A stretch of 64,000 nt of DNA from Rhodobacteraceae bacterium bin131 (GCA_002239085.1 MPNP01000005.1:1-64000), one strand, 5' to 3'. Shown: positions 1 to 9,059, counted from the stretch's first letter. Notes: generated by a model not told the origin, from the sequence alone. Program-made: numbers and translations.

Positions 1-429
1 AGTGACCCTACATTGGCTACACTTCAATACCTTTCATCCTTTGATTAGACCTTGGCTATCATCTCCAAATAACACAATCGCTTGATATTTTAACAGCAAT
101 TCCGCAGACCAATCCGTACCGTGGCACACTCCTATTCAACACATCGCATAACCTATTCGGACATGGAATTGCACCTTTTCTCATTGTTCGCTTCAAGCCA
201 TGAAATATTCAATACAACACTTTATAGAATGTCATTTTGGTTCAATCTTCTATTGGGATTGTTGCTTCGCCATACCCGCTAATACCTCTCTAACAGGTCT
301 CAGTGTGCTCTCTAAACAAGAATACCGGCACCCTCTCACGAGAGAAACCAGTCCCGTCCCTCAATCAATGCTGCTCTAAACCGATAACCAAGAAAACCAG
401 CTTTGGCTCACATCCCCAACAACCATCCA
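1..429. other. Gene-free stretch at window edge
   Basis: I see no convincing gene here. The 204-codon plus-strand ORF that starts at 303 runs antisense through the barrel domain of the autotransporter and has a low-complexity Ser/Pro/His composition, so I treat it as a shadow. No strong hairpin with a T-run was seen after the autotransporter stop. Confidence 0.5.
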
Positions 430-3400
430 TCAGAACGACCACTCAATCCCTAATCGCAAGCCATAAGACGTGTCATCCGCTCCCAATCCATGCGCATACA
501 CCATCCCATGAAACTCCGTGTCACCCTGATGCAATACACCCCCAACATCCAATAACAGACGCGTTGCCTTCGCCTGACTTGATAACACCTCATCACCAAC
601 CATCACGGTACTCGCTTCACTCACTGCCGTCTCAATACCCGCCGAACCGCGCAACACAACACGACGGTCCTCATTCTCCTGAACCATCGTCCGCTCACCC
701 CGGACTCCAACACCTGCTATCACCTGACGCTCCTGACCACTCACACGTAAGCCCAACGAATCCTCAAACGGGGTCACCGATACATTCGCATGCTTCAACC
801 ATCCCCGACCCGTCACACGGGTCTCGTCATCAACATGAAAGTGACGCCCCCCTTCAAGACCAAGCGACCATGCCGTCCCCTTGGTCGTCCCACGCACCGC
901 ACCCGATACCAGATTAAGCGTATACCGCGTCCACTGTAATTGCGCCTGACCATACAGGTCATTATCACCCATCACCTGAACACCACCGTGCACACCAACA
1001 CCACGCACCGTCACACGACTTGACCCAGCGGCGATGTTTACATTCGCCTCACCGGACACCTGCCGCAGACCCGCCCATCCCGAGACCTGTTCGCTCAACG
1101 GCCTCATGATATGACTGTGGAGAGCCTGCTGGTCATACGAATAGCTCATTCCGGTTGTGGTTTGGTCCGGGGTGTATTGACCCCGTCCTCCACAGACACC
1201 AATGTAATTCTGTTGTGTGGGCACATGACATGCCATGGTGTCAATGCGGCGAAGGGCTCCTGGTAAGGCTTCGTAAGCACCGGCAATCGCTTGATAGCGA
1301 TACAACCAATCCTCTTCATCGGAGAAGTCAAGCGTACTATAATCTTCGTCAGGATTGAGTTGAACTTCACGCAGCGATCCGGCTGGAAGCCAAACATCAA
1401 TGTGGCCGCTATCAAATACATTCGTGCCATTGACCGCGAGGATTGTTTGACCACCCTCATTCACAATACGACCCGGCAAGCGCTCCCACGGCTTGCCGTC
1501 CATTGATTCAAGATTAACATACAGTTTTCTTTGCGGTTCTTCACCGGTGTCTTCACTAGTACTGTTGTCACCAACCGCAAGAATGGCAATACCCGATTGA
1601 GCCCCAAGAACCCCTTCGGGGCCAATCGTCACGCGACCACCACCAGCCATGAATACACCCGCACCGTCAGTACCATCATCTTCCTTGCTCTTTTCACCAC
1701 CCATCACTGTGCCATTAATACGAACCATCTGTTGTCGGTAGCCAGCATTCAATAACTGCCGGTTGCCATTATTGTCAACACTCACTGCCGAAACTCTTTC
1801 AATTTTACCATCATCGTTTAAACGACCGAATTTTATACCATAAGCACCAACACCACTCGCCGTAATATTGTCAACGACAACCTCACTCGACCCGATACCA
1901 GCATGCTCAATGTGTATACCATGTGCATTAGCTCCCTTAGTCGTGATGGTGTGACCATCTCGCGTGGTAATACTCACATTACCTTCTCCAGTATTTTCAT
2001 GCCATACAGAAATTCCGTAAGATTCGTCAGTGTTGGTCGTTACGCTTCCCCCTGCAACATCAATAACTATTTTCTCGTTAGCTTCGTCGTCAGTGTCCTC
2101 TTCGGTGGATTGGGGTCCTTGATGGTGGACATAAATCCCGTGAGAACTCGCTCCTTCAGTTGTGATTGCCGCCTTCTCTAAAACATTTATATCAAAATTC
2201 CCTGAGCCAGTATGTTCTCCAACAATCCCATGCGCACCCGGACCATTTGTGGTGATACTGCCCCCAGAAACTGCAATTGTGATATTACCAGAAATTGATG
2301 CCGTATCGGTGCCAATATGTCTTCCAAAAATTCCATGTGCACCCTGGCCTTTGGTGGTGATACTGCCCCCAGAAACTGCAATTGTGATATCACCAGAAAT
2401 AGATGCCGTACCGAGGCCAGTATGTCCTCCCAAAATTCCGTAAGCATACCTCCCTTTGGTGGTGATACTGCCCCCAGAAACTGCAATTGTGATATTACCA
2501 GAAATAATTGCCGTATTGGTGCCAATATGTCTTCCAAAAATTCCGTTAGCTTCCCTACCCCCGGTGGTGATACTCCCATTCGTTACAGAAATTGTTGTAT
2601 TACCAGAAATAGATGATTTTTCTTGGCCTGTTTTTTCTCCAAAAATTCCGTGCGCATTCTGGAAATTGGTGGTGATACTGCCCCCAGAAACTGCAATTGT
2701 GATATTACCAGAAATAGATGCAGTATCGGTGCCAGTATGTCTTCCAACAATCCCATGCGCACCCTGACCATTAGTGATGATACTGCCCCCAGAAACTGCA
2801 ATTGTGATAGTACCAGGAATAGACTCACCACTGTCGCCAGTATGTTCTCCATAAACCCCGTACGCACCTTGGCGATTGGTGGTGATGCTTCCCCCCGAAA
2901 CTGCAATTGTGATAGTACCGGCGCGTGTATGTTCTCCATAAACCCCGTGAGCATCCATCCCTTTGGTGTGGATCCTTACTCCTCCTGAAACGGTTATATC
3001 GATATCGCCTATGCCTTGATGTATTCCCAAAATTCCGTAAGCATCTTGGTTATTGGTGGTGATGCTTCCCCCCGAAACAGAAATAGATCCATTACCGGTA
3101 CCTGAATGATCTGCATCAATCCCGGGAGCCTGATAACCCTCGGTGGTTATACTCCCATTCGTTACAGAAATTGTTGCATTGCCGGCACCTGTATGGTGTC
3201 CCCAAATTCCTCTAGATTCCTGACCCTTGGTGATGATATTCCCATTCGATACAGAAATTGTTATATTACCGTTACCGTTATGTTCTCCATCAATTCCGTG
3301 TGCTATCCCATCAGTGGTGGTGATACTTCCTCCAGAAACTGTAATTCCGATATTTCCTCTTTTTGTAGCGGTTTTAAAATTTGCATAAATTCCTCTAGAT

Positions 3401-3747
3401 TCCTGACCCTTGGTGATGATATTCCCATTCGTTACAGAAATTGTTGTATCACCGGTACCTTGATGATCTCCAAAAATTCCGTGAGCAAGCACACCATTGT
3501 TAGTATTGATGCTCCCACTAAATACAGTAATTCCTGAATTACCGGTGCCCTGATGTCGTGCCAAAATCCCATAATTATTGAAGGAACCATTGGTAGAAAT
3601 TTCTCTTCTTGAAACAAGGATCCTTATAGTACCACTTGTTTGGGCCGTTACTGTACAACTGATTTCGTTAGAGCCGGGTATAGCAACATTCGTGCCAGGA
3701 GGACAGGTCCACGAATCTTGAGCCGACACGTTGACTGGTAGAAACAC
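430..3747 (-). CDS. Autotransporter (type V secretion) with repeat passenger; frame interrupted upstream by poly-C
   Basis: This is a large surface or secreted protein of the autotransporter class. The first ~600 residues are glycine-rich beta-helix-like repeats of about 35 residues (cores such as ITIAVSGGSITT and GAHGI). The last ~280 residues look like an outer-membrane beta-barrel and end in a terminal Phe (GIEWSF), as barrel proteins do. The GTG at 3747 is a poor start: it lies inside a hydrophobic signal-peptide core (FGLWSVLFFLVSWSVFLP) with likely cleavage after NVSA. The rest of the signal sequence continues upstream in the same frame without any ATG/GTG/TTG until a stop. A good ATG with Shine-Dalgarno at 3950 is out of frame because of a 10-C tract. 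With 11 or 8 C the protein would start at 3950 (1173 or 1172 residues). The autotransporter call is confident; the ligand or function of the passenger is unknown. Confidence 0.85.
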   Translation of the reverse strand: MFLPVNVSAQDSWTCPPGTNVAIPGSNEISCTVTAQTSGTIRILVSRREISTNGSFNNYGILARHQGTGNSGITVFSGSINTNNGVLAHGIFGDHQGTGDTTISVTNGNIITKGQESRGIYANFKTATKRGNIGITVSGGSITTTDGIAHGIDGEHNGNGNITISVSNGNIITKGQESRGIWGHHTGAGNATISVTNGSITTEGYQAPGIDADHSGTGNGSISVSGGSITTNNQDAYGILGIHQGIGDIDITVSGGVRIHTKGMDAHGVYGEHTRAGTITIAVSGGSITTNRQGAYGVYGEHTGDSGESIPGTITIAVSGGSIITNGQGAHGIVGRHTGTDTASISGNITIAVSGGSITTNFQNAHGIFGEKTGQEKSSISGNTTISVTNGSITTGGREANGIFGRHIGTNTAIISGNITIAVSGGSITTKGRYAYGILGGHTGLGTASISGDITIAVSGGSITTKGQGAHGIFGRHIGTDTASISGNITIAVSGGSITTNGPGAHGIVGEHTGSGNFDINVLEKAAITTEGASSHGIYVHHQGPQSTEEDTDDEANEKIVIDVAGGSVTTNTDESYGISVWHENTGEGNVSITTRDGHTITTKGANAHGIHIEHAGIGSSEVVVDNITASGVGAYGIKFGRLNDDGKIERVSAVSVDNNGNRQLLNAGYRQQMVRINGTVMGGEKSKEDDGTDGAGVFMAGGGRVTIGPEGVLGAQSGIAILAVGDNSTSEDTGEEPQRKLYVNLESMDGKPWERLPGRIVNEGGQTILAVNGTNVFDSGHIDVWLPAGSLREVQLNPDEDYSTLDFSDEEDWLYRYQAIAGAYEALPGALRRIDTMACHVPTQQNYIGVCGGRGQYTPDQTTTGMSYSYDQQALHSHIMRPLSEQVSGWAGLRQVSGEANVNIAAGSSRVTVRGVGVHGGVQVMGDNDLYGQAQLQWTRYTLNLVSGAVRGTTKGTAWSLGLEGGRHFHVDDETRVTGRGWLKHANVSVTPFEDSLGLRVSGQERQVIAGVGVRGERTMVQENEDRRVVLRGSAGIETAVSEASTVMVGDEVLSSQAKATRLLLDVGGVLHQGDTEFHGMVYAHGLGADDTSYGLRLGIEWSF
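2175..3000 (-). repeat. 105-bp direct repeats in the autotransporter passenger
   Basis: Near-identical units recur every 105 bp (35 codons) through at least 2281-2491 and, less regularly, on to about 3000. The shared core on the plus strand is ACTGCCCCCAGAAACTGCAA. The units encode beta-helix rungs. Such direct repeats can recombine to change passenger length. Confidence 0.8.
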
Positions 3748-3845
3748 ACTCCATGAAACGAGAAAGAATAAAACTGACCACAGACCAAAATTACGGCTTG
3801 TATTTGAGTGGACATGATTAGGCTCATTGCTCCTTAAGCAACGAA

Positions 3846-3950
3846 TTAAATCCTTATGATGGGGGGGGGGTGAATCAGGGCTGTCGCATTTATCTCTCCT
3901 AAATTGCGTTGCTTGCTTGATGCTTTAGCCCAGAGTTGAAACAGATTCAT
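3846..3950 (-). CDS. Leader ORF holding the likely autotransporter start (OFF frame, 34 aa)
   Basis: An ATG at 3950 follows a plausible Shine-Dalgarno (TAGGTAG, about 7 nt upstream). It opens a 34-codon frame beginning MNLFQLWAKASSKQRN that runs into the C10 tract and stops at TAA shortly after. One extra C would carry it into the autotransporter frame, giving a long charged N-terminal region before the hydrophobic signal core, as is common in large autotransporters. I read it as the real 5' end of the autotransporter gene in a phase-OFF state, not as a separate gene. Confidence 0.7.
   Translation of the reverse strand: MNLFQLWAKASSKQRNLGEINATALIHPPPIIRI
3861..3870 (-). repeat. Poly-C (C10) slippage tract of the autotransporter gene
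   Basis: There are ten consecutive G on the plus strand, which is C10 in the coding direction, lying between the ATG at 3950 and the signal-peptide core. The distance from that ATG to the annotated GTG is 203 nt, so the frame is off by one base. A gain of one C or a loss of two restores it. Tracts of this kind are classic sites of slipped-strand mispairing. Confidence 0.85.
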
Positions 3951-4286
3951 TTTTCTACCTACTAAAATGTAATAACTTTGACAGAGTTTTAATTTAATGT
4001 TCAACTGAATGCAATCTATAAATTGAATTCAGTTTCTGGATATCATAAAAGTTAAAATGCCCAAATTACTAGTTCTAGACGGAAGAATTTTTTTGACTTG
4101 ATAATCTGGGAGAATTTTTTCAATAAAGGAATCTAATATTTAACTCTCAATCATCTCTAACCTGATGAATGGGGCTTTAATAACAGTGCTGGCTTTTCGT
4201 AACTGTTGTTTCTCTTGCACCTCGGTAACATCTTAGATTATAGCATCATTGGGGTAGTTCATACTACCGCAAGAACTATTAAGCAA
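3951..4286. other. AT-rich intergenic region upstream of the autotransporter
   Basis: No ORF of note. This AT-rich stretch should contain the minus-strand promoter of the autotransporter, but I cannot pick a convincing -35/-10 pair with confidence. Confidence 0.4.
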
Positions 4287-4520
4287 CTAGTTGAACACTG
4301 GAACTTCATCGCTTAATACTTGTCGAAACTTCTCCATATCAATGTTGCCACCAGATAAGATAAAGCTCACTTTTTTACTCTGCAATTGAGCTCTGTCACG
4401 GACTAAACCTGCCAACCCTATTGCACCAGCTCCCTCTGCAACATTGTGTGTCGTTCGAAATATACATTGTATTGCTAACATTATTTCACTTTCCGAAACT
4501 GAAACAATTCGTTCAACACC
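4287..4520 (-). pseudogene. Threonine dehydratase, C-terminal remnant
   Basis: The minus-strand frame reads GVERIVSVSESEIM..THNVAEGAGA..KKVSFILSGGNIDMEKFRQVL and ends in a stop. This matches the end of the PLP-dependent catalytic domain of serine/threonine dehydratases (the VAEGAGA and LSGGNID motifs). The catalytic lysine region and the first ~240 residues are absent. The frame is cut at about 4520, where a TAA ending an unrelated ORF directly abuts the homologous part. The gene therefore appears 5'-truncated by an insertion or rearrangement. The track's ORF start at 4481 is an internal Met. Confidence 0.75.
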
Positions 4521-4982
4521 TTAAGCGTAGTGATCTAATGCTTCTTGAACCGCGGGGCTATCGCTTTTGAAATTTTCCAGTTGTGAATAGAGGATACGCC
4601 CACCCGGTGAACGGGTCCACCCAGCGGGATGATGGCTGGCTATCATCGCTTCCCAGTGTGGCCGTTCCGCATCCGTGACACACTCAACGCTGAGCGTGTC
4701 CAGTTCCGACAGGCGTCCCGTAATGGTTTGGTCGGAAAACCCGGTGGGTAGAGCGGGATGGGATTCCGGCATTGCAACTTGGGTGGCGGGCAACGAGACC
4801 TCAAGAAGTGTGGCCAATTTTGGTAACAGTTTCTGAGCTGCTGCTCGGCTACTCAGTTGCTCGCGATGATATAAAGCTTCAGCCAGGGCTGGACGCGACA
4901 ACCCGGACACCTCAGCGTTCTGACACTCCTGCCTGAACCAGCAGGCGGTGGAAGATGAAAGTTGAAAAGTACCAATAAACAT
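4521..4982 (-). CDS. Hypothetical protein, possible DUF4338/DruA-like fragment
   Basis: This 153-codon ORF is richer in GC than its surroundings and I do not recognise it with confidence. The block ERPHWEAMIASHHPAGWTRSPGGRILYSQL faintly recalls the N-terminal part of DUF4338 (Druantia DruA-type) proteins, where a Trp and a His-His/Gly...Tyr arrangement occurs. It is far shorter than that family and stops exactly at the junction with the threonine dehydratase remnant. The most economical reading is a fragment of a mobile or defence-linked gene inserted into the dehydratase. The domain call is a guess. Confidence 0.3.
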   Translation of the reverse strand: MFIGTFQLSSSTACWFRQECQNAEVSGLSRPALAEALYHREQLSSRAAAQKLLPKLATLLEVSLPATQVAMPESHPALPTGFSDQTITGRLSELDTLSVECVTDAERPHWEAMIASHHPAGWTRSPGGRILYSQLENFKSDSPAVQEALDHYA

Positions 4983-5227
4983 GAAACAGTAAATGGCATA
5001 AAAACATCACGGATTTAAGTGTGATAAATTGATAGGATTCTCAGAGGGGCGACTAGTGGCGATGCAGGAAGGGCTTAGCCCGACCGAAATTGCCAATCAT
5101 CGATAAGTTCAGAGGCCTCAAATGACATTGGCAGTGACCTGTGCAATCATGTGCTCTTTAACATTATCAATTAAAGGAGAACACTTTGCCCGGATACCAT
5201 ATTAACACTAATCAAATGAGGCTCTTC

Positions 5228-5501
5228 ATGACATATAGTCAAATCGATACCGTTTTGACGGCGGCCGCCCGAAGCGAGATTGAGTGAAGCCACGGGTTGG
5301 CGTATCCAAAGACCTTCCTGCCTTCCTGACGACAAGAAGACACAACGCGGTCGGCGGCGCCCAGACCCTCTGGACGACATCTTTGCGAATGACGTCGTTC
5401 CGATGCTCAAGGAAGGAAACGAGACGTATAATATGATTCACCATGCAACACATTCGCCGTTTATACCTAAACCACCTGATGTGGATGATGGCGATGATTA
5501 A
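5228..5501 (+). pseudogene. Possible transposase N-terminal remnant (IS21/IstA-like)
   Basis: An ATG at 5228 opens MTYSQIDTVLTAAARSEIE and meets a stop. The adjacent frame then continues SEATGWRIQRPS..RRRPDPLDDIFANDVVPMLKEG. An N-terminal helix-turn-helix-like block followed by 'RPDPxxxxFxxxVxPML' resembles the start of IS21-type transposases. The frameshift and early stop mean it is dead if it was a transposase. Together with the neighbouring ORF it suggests decayed mobile DNA between the dehydratase remnant and tRNA-Asn. Confidence 0.35.
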
Positions 5502-5868
5502 GAACCGTCATTTTAAGAGGGACATATTTGGAAGAGAGCAAGGTGGTTTGTAGTTTATCCCCAGTAGCCTTGTCCCTTTGGTGAATACAAAGAGACCCTC
5601 TTTTTGATCCACATATCGATGCCTGAATAGCTAATTTTAGAATGGTTTTCTACTATTCTGTCCCAGTGTCTAAGCAAATGACCGTAATCAAATCTTGATA
5701 CTGCAATCACTCCACTACAAAACTCTGTACGATTGTCAGATATCAATCATATTTAGTGTATTAAATCTAATGTTCATTTAAAAAATATATAGATTTTGCA
5801 TTGAACTAATTGCGACACTGTATAAATATGCCCATAGATTGCAAGATTCTTATTTTGCTAGTTTCTTT
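5502..5868. other. Intergenic region before tRNA-Asn
   Basis: The region is AT-rich with a single minus-strand 63-codon ORF (5555-5746) that I cannot assign. No convincing gene. It should hold the tRNA-Asn promoter. Confidence 0.4.
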
Positions 5869-5943
5869 TCCGACGTAGCTCAGTGGTAGAGCAGTTGACT
5901 GTTAATCAATTGGTCGCAGGTTCGAATCCCGCCGTCGGAGCCA
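5869..5943 (+). tRNA. tRNA-Asn (GTT)
   Basis: The acceptor stem TCCGACG/CGTCGGA pairs perfectly, with discriminator G and an encoded CCA. The D-arm (GCTCAGTGGTAGAGC) and T-arm (GGTTCGAATCCC) are standard, and the anticodon loop CTGTTAA gives anticodon GTT, asparagine. Confidence 0.95.
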
Positions 5944-6020
5944 CTCTTTCCAAAATACAGTGAACTGAAAACGGTGGTGGTGTTAGCCTTTAAGGTTCTT
6001 GTTTCATTCACTGGCTAAAG

Positions 6021-6461
6021 TCAGGGATAGCTTAACCATATTGTAACAGGGCCATCATTAATCAGCGAAACCTCCATTTCAGAACCGAACTGACCTGTTT
6101 TTACGTTTGGACATTTTTTTTGGAGCTGCTGGACTAACTCATCAAAGATTTTCATGGCATATTCCGGTGGAGCAGATTTTGAAAATCCAGGGCGATTACC
6201 TCGTGATAAATCAGCCGAAAGGGTAAACTGGCTGACGGCAAGAATTTCACCGCCAATATCGTTGACAGACAGGTTCATTTTGGCATTATTATCGCGGAAT
6301 ATTCGCATGTTAACAATTTTCTTGGAAACATGTTCAATCACCTGACTATCGTCGTTTGAAAGGGCACATACAAAGACCAGCAGACCTGATCCAATGGTGG
6401 CAACTGAGGTATGTTGAACTAATACTTCAGCCGATTTAACACGTTGAATTAAACAAAGCAT
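6021..6461 (-). CDS. dtd: D-aminoacyl-tRNA deacylase
   Basis: This 146-residue protein hydrolyses D-amino acids (and glycine mischarged on tRNA-Ala) from tRNA in the cytoplasm, a chirality proofreading step. The family signatures are visible: SQFTL near residue 78, RGNRPGFSKSAPP near 88, and the cross-subunit NDGPVT near 135. Length is typical. It begins MLCLIQRVKSAEV, the usual N-terminal beta-strand, so the start is sound. It stands alone, divergent from sufE. Confidence 0.95.
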   Translation of the reverse strand: MLCLIQRVKSAEVLVQHTSVATIGSGLLVFVCALSNDDSQVIEHVSKKIVNMRIFRDNNAKMNLSVNDIGGEILAVSQFTLSADLSRGNRPGFSKSAPPEYAMKIFDELVQQLQKKCPNVKTGQFGSEMEVSLINDGPVTIWLSYP

Positions 6462-6688
6462 TCTTGTGAGAAATTAAATTGAAAAGTTCACAGCCGTATT
6501 TGTAAATCTGTAATTTTAAATCCATTAAACTTTAATTTGGATAAAAATTCTGTAACACTCCATTGTGCTTAATTTTTTCATAGTAACAACAAGAAATTGT
6601 AATTTTGCTTCTAGTTGGAGTGAACTAGTTACATCTTTAAATGATTTGCTCAAATCATTCCTAATTATATTCTGATAAGAGAGTTCCA

Positions 6689-7126
6689 GTGCCCCATAAT
6701 AAATTTTCTAATCTTGTTGATGATTTTACCTTTCTTGAAACATGGGAAGATCGATACGGTTACATCATTGATCTCGGTAAGCAAATGCCTGAACTTGAAG
6801 ATGAATTTAAGGTTGATGCCGCCAAAGTTGAGGGATGTGCAAGCCAAGTTTGGTTGGTAACTTGGACAAACTGTATTGATGGAGAAGATGAACCAAGATT
6901 CCAATTTAAAGCAGATAGTGATGCCTTTATTGTTCGTGGATTGATTGCAATATTGAAAATCTTATTCAATGGCTTGCCCGTCAGCGAAGTGGTCAGACTA
7001 AACGCGGTAGATCACCTAAATGAATTAGGTCTCGATTCCCACTTAACTCCCCAAAGATCAAATGGACTAAGGGCTATGGTCAACCGAATCAAGCAAAAGG
7101 CTGAAAGCAATATAGATACATTTTGA
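6689..7126 (+). CDS. sufE: Cysteine desulfuration protein SufE
   Basis: SufE accepts persulfide sulfur from the cysteine desulfurase SufS and passes it to the Fe-S scaffold. The acceptor cysteine lies in KVEGCASQVWL (about residue 51), preceded by the family pattern of an early aromatic/acidic helix (FLETWEDRYGYIIDLGKQMP). The 145-residue length is normal. Translation starts at GTG. No other suf gene is adjacent, which is common in alphaproteobacteria, where sufE is often separate from the suf operon. Confidence 0.93.
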   Translation: MPHNKFSNLVDDFTFLETWEDRYGYIIDLGKQMPELEDEFKVDAAKVEGCASQVWLVTWTNCIDGEDEPRFQFKADSDAFIVRGLIAILKILFNGLPVSEVVRLNAVDHLNELGLDSHLTPQRSNGLRAMVNRIKQKAESNIDTF

Positions 7127-8351
7127 TTGAACTGATTAGCTTGGAGGCCAACAAACTCTTGATAAATTACTAGCAAGCGAAAGAGAATTTTCTTTTGAAA
7201 GCTATTTGATTATAACTTTGTAAGAATTTAAACATCCGCTGAATTTTGAAAAGTTAATCCACAATCACAAGTAACTCACCTTGAAATTTCTTCATGTGAA
7301 ATTGGCTTGTACTTTTTTGGTCAACTGTTTCGGTCACATAAAATAGAGATTTATAAAATCACTAAGCAATGTTTTGATAAAAGTTGTGACTTGCAGTAAT
7401 TGGACGAGAACTCACCGAACTCAAATCAGGAATAATCCTTATTCTGGGGTAATTTGTCGCAAGTGATAAACCATGGTTCCTTTGAACTGTACCGATTTCT
7501 GTCAATTTAGGGATGTCTTTACCCTGCTTGAATGGACGACAAAATGATTCGTTGGGCACACTGCCACTTTGATTGAGGTTGATTGACATTGCACATTTCG
7601 TTGCAGTTTATCTGTTTAAGTATACGAGTATTGTTTTGGGGCAGTTTCAATCCCTATTGTCGACAGTTGATTACCATATTACAATATCGGCCTCTCTATT
7701 GTTTGATTGCTCTGTTAGAAATTTCTGTTGTATTTTTTTTAAAATTAATATAAATTCTTAGAACCTCATAAATTGTGATTTCCTGTTTTTAGAATTTATT
7801 TTGAAAACAGGAGCACTTACGCCAAGGCAGAGTTTTCTCTGCCTTGGCATTTTTCATAGAAGGAAAGCGTTCCATAATTTTGGGTTAATTTTGATCACAT
7901 ACTGTAACCTTTGGGAAAACCGCTGCGATATTACCCAAGCACTCTGGATACATACCCCCACACTTTATAAAATCAATCTTACTCCAAAGCGACTCGACTG
8001 AGCAGTATGCATGAACAATGCAACAGAAAATTCTTTCCATTGAATTCTTGGATATAGCATAGGGTAGGGGGCTGCCATAGGCCAAATCGGACTGAATACT
8101 TCTTCTTGACACATGCCTATTATTCAGTCAGACTTTATCAGAGGTAAAGGCCAATAATAACCAAACGGAATAGACCAATTTTATTCTGACTATTGAATAT
8201 GACCTTCCAAGATTTAATTCCGATATAAGCGATAAAAAGCGAGGTTGAATAAATTTTTCAAATAAGAAAAATTCTTTTGGGTGTATAACTAAATTTGTGT
8301 ATAAGGTTGTCATCTTATTTTACCAGATTAGTTTGAAATGGGAGAGCGCTG
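7127..8351. other. 1.2-kb region without a clear gene
   Basis: It contains only short ORFs. The 75-codon minus-strand ORF at 7362-7589 has no recognisable motif and may be chance. The notable content is a tandem pair of hairpins ending in a T-run on the plus strand (7782-7856), with no coding gene immediately upstream, suggesting a small RNA. Confidence 0.5.
7782..7856 (+). ncRNA. Candidate small RNA 3' end / orphan terminator
   Basis: The first hairpin is CCTGTTTT...AAAACAGG (7782-7811). The second has a perfect 12-bp stem, GCCAAGGCAGAG / CTCTGCCTTGGC, with a TTTT loop (7821-7848), followed by ATTTTTC. This is a textbook rho-independent terminator on the plus strand. SufE ends about 650 nt upstream, so it could be a distant sufE terminator, but an independent transcript is more likely. 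A TTGACA-like hexamer occurs near 7583. The 5' end is unknown. Confidence 0.5.
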
Positions 8352-9059
8352 ATGTCCGAAGATTATGATGATGATATAGTTCTTTCTGAATTACCTAATG
8401 ATGAATTAGTCCTTCAGATGCACGATGACCTCTATGATGGCTTGAATGATGAAGTGGTTGAAGGGGTCAATATTTTATTAGAACGTGGCTGGTTACCCTA
8501 TAAAGTTCTAACTGAGGCATTGGTCGAAGGAATGCGCATTGTAGGCATTGATTTTCGTGATGGTATCCTTTTTGTTCCAGAAGTGCTCCTCTCAGCGAAT
8601 GCCATGAAAGCCGGGATGGTTATACTTAAGCCATTGCTTGCTGAAACTGGTGCTCCTCGCATGGGTAAAATGGTCATCGGTACTGTCAAAGGTGACATTC
8701 ACGACATTGGAAAAAATCTGGTTACGATGATGATGGAGGGAGCAGGTTTTGAAGTTGTTGATCTCGGGATTAACAACCCTGTCGAAAATTACCTGGAAGC
8801 GATCGACTCAGAAAATCCAGATATCCTAGGAATGTCTGCACTCCTAACGACAACCATGCCCTACATGAAAGTTGTTATTGACAAACTCAAGGAACTGGGC
8901 ATTCGTGAAAATCTAGTCGTTCTAGTTGGTGGAGCTCCCCTTAACGAAGAGTTTGGCAAAGCAATAGGGGCTGATGCATATTGTCGAGACGCAGCCGTTG
9001 CTGTTGAAACCGCAAAAGAATTTATGGCGCGGAAACACAATCAGTTAATGGCTACCTAA
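8352..9059 (+). CDS. Corrinoid (B12)-binding methyltransferase partner protein
   Basis: This 235-residue protein has the two-part layout of MtbC/MttC-type corrinoid proteins. A helical cap (B12-binding 2 domain) covers residues ~15-100, followed by a Rossmann B12-binding domain with the lower-axial-ligand motif DIHDIGKNLV near residue 117, then GMSALLTTTMPYMK and VGGAPLNEEFGKAIGADAY. It carries a methyl group on cobalamin between an MttB-type methyltransferase and tetrahydrofolate chemistry. A DUF1638 protein follows directly, a frequent partner of this family, and an MttB-family enzyme lies 36 kb away at 45 kb. The exact methyl donor cannot be told from sequence. Confidence 0.92.
   Translation: MSEDYDDDIVLSELPNDELVLQMHDDLYDGLNDEVVEGVNILLERGWLPYKVLTEALVEGMRIVGIDFRDGILFVPEVLLSANAMKAGMVILKPLLAETGAPRMGKMVIGTVKGDIHDIGKNLVTMMMEGAGFEVVDLGINNPVENYLEAIDSENPDILGMSALLTTTMPYMKVVIDKLKELGIRENLVVLVGGAPLNEEFGKAIGADAYCRDAAVAVETAKEFMARKHNQLMAT

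Noticed and set aside
303-917. 204-codon plus-strand ORF
   Set aside because: It is antisense to the autotransporter barrel domain with Pro/Ser/His-rich low-complexity translation; a shadow.
2175-3000. Repeat array considered as a CRISPR
   Set aside because: The repeats are contiguous 105-bp coding units without unique spacers and keep the frame of the passenger.
1903-3537. Several plus- and minus-strand ORFs with repeated motifs (e.g. TAPRNCNCDITRN, VISQLQFLGAVSPP)
   Set aside because: They are alternate-frame readings of the 105-bp repeats in the autotransporter gene.
5555-5746. 63-codon minus-strand ORF beginning MISDNRTEFCSG, resembling the SDN block of an integrase core
   Set aside because: Only a few residues match and the remainder does not follow any transposase or sulfotransferase pattern I know.
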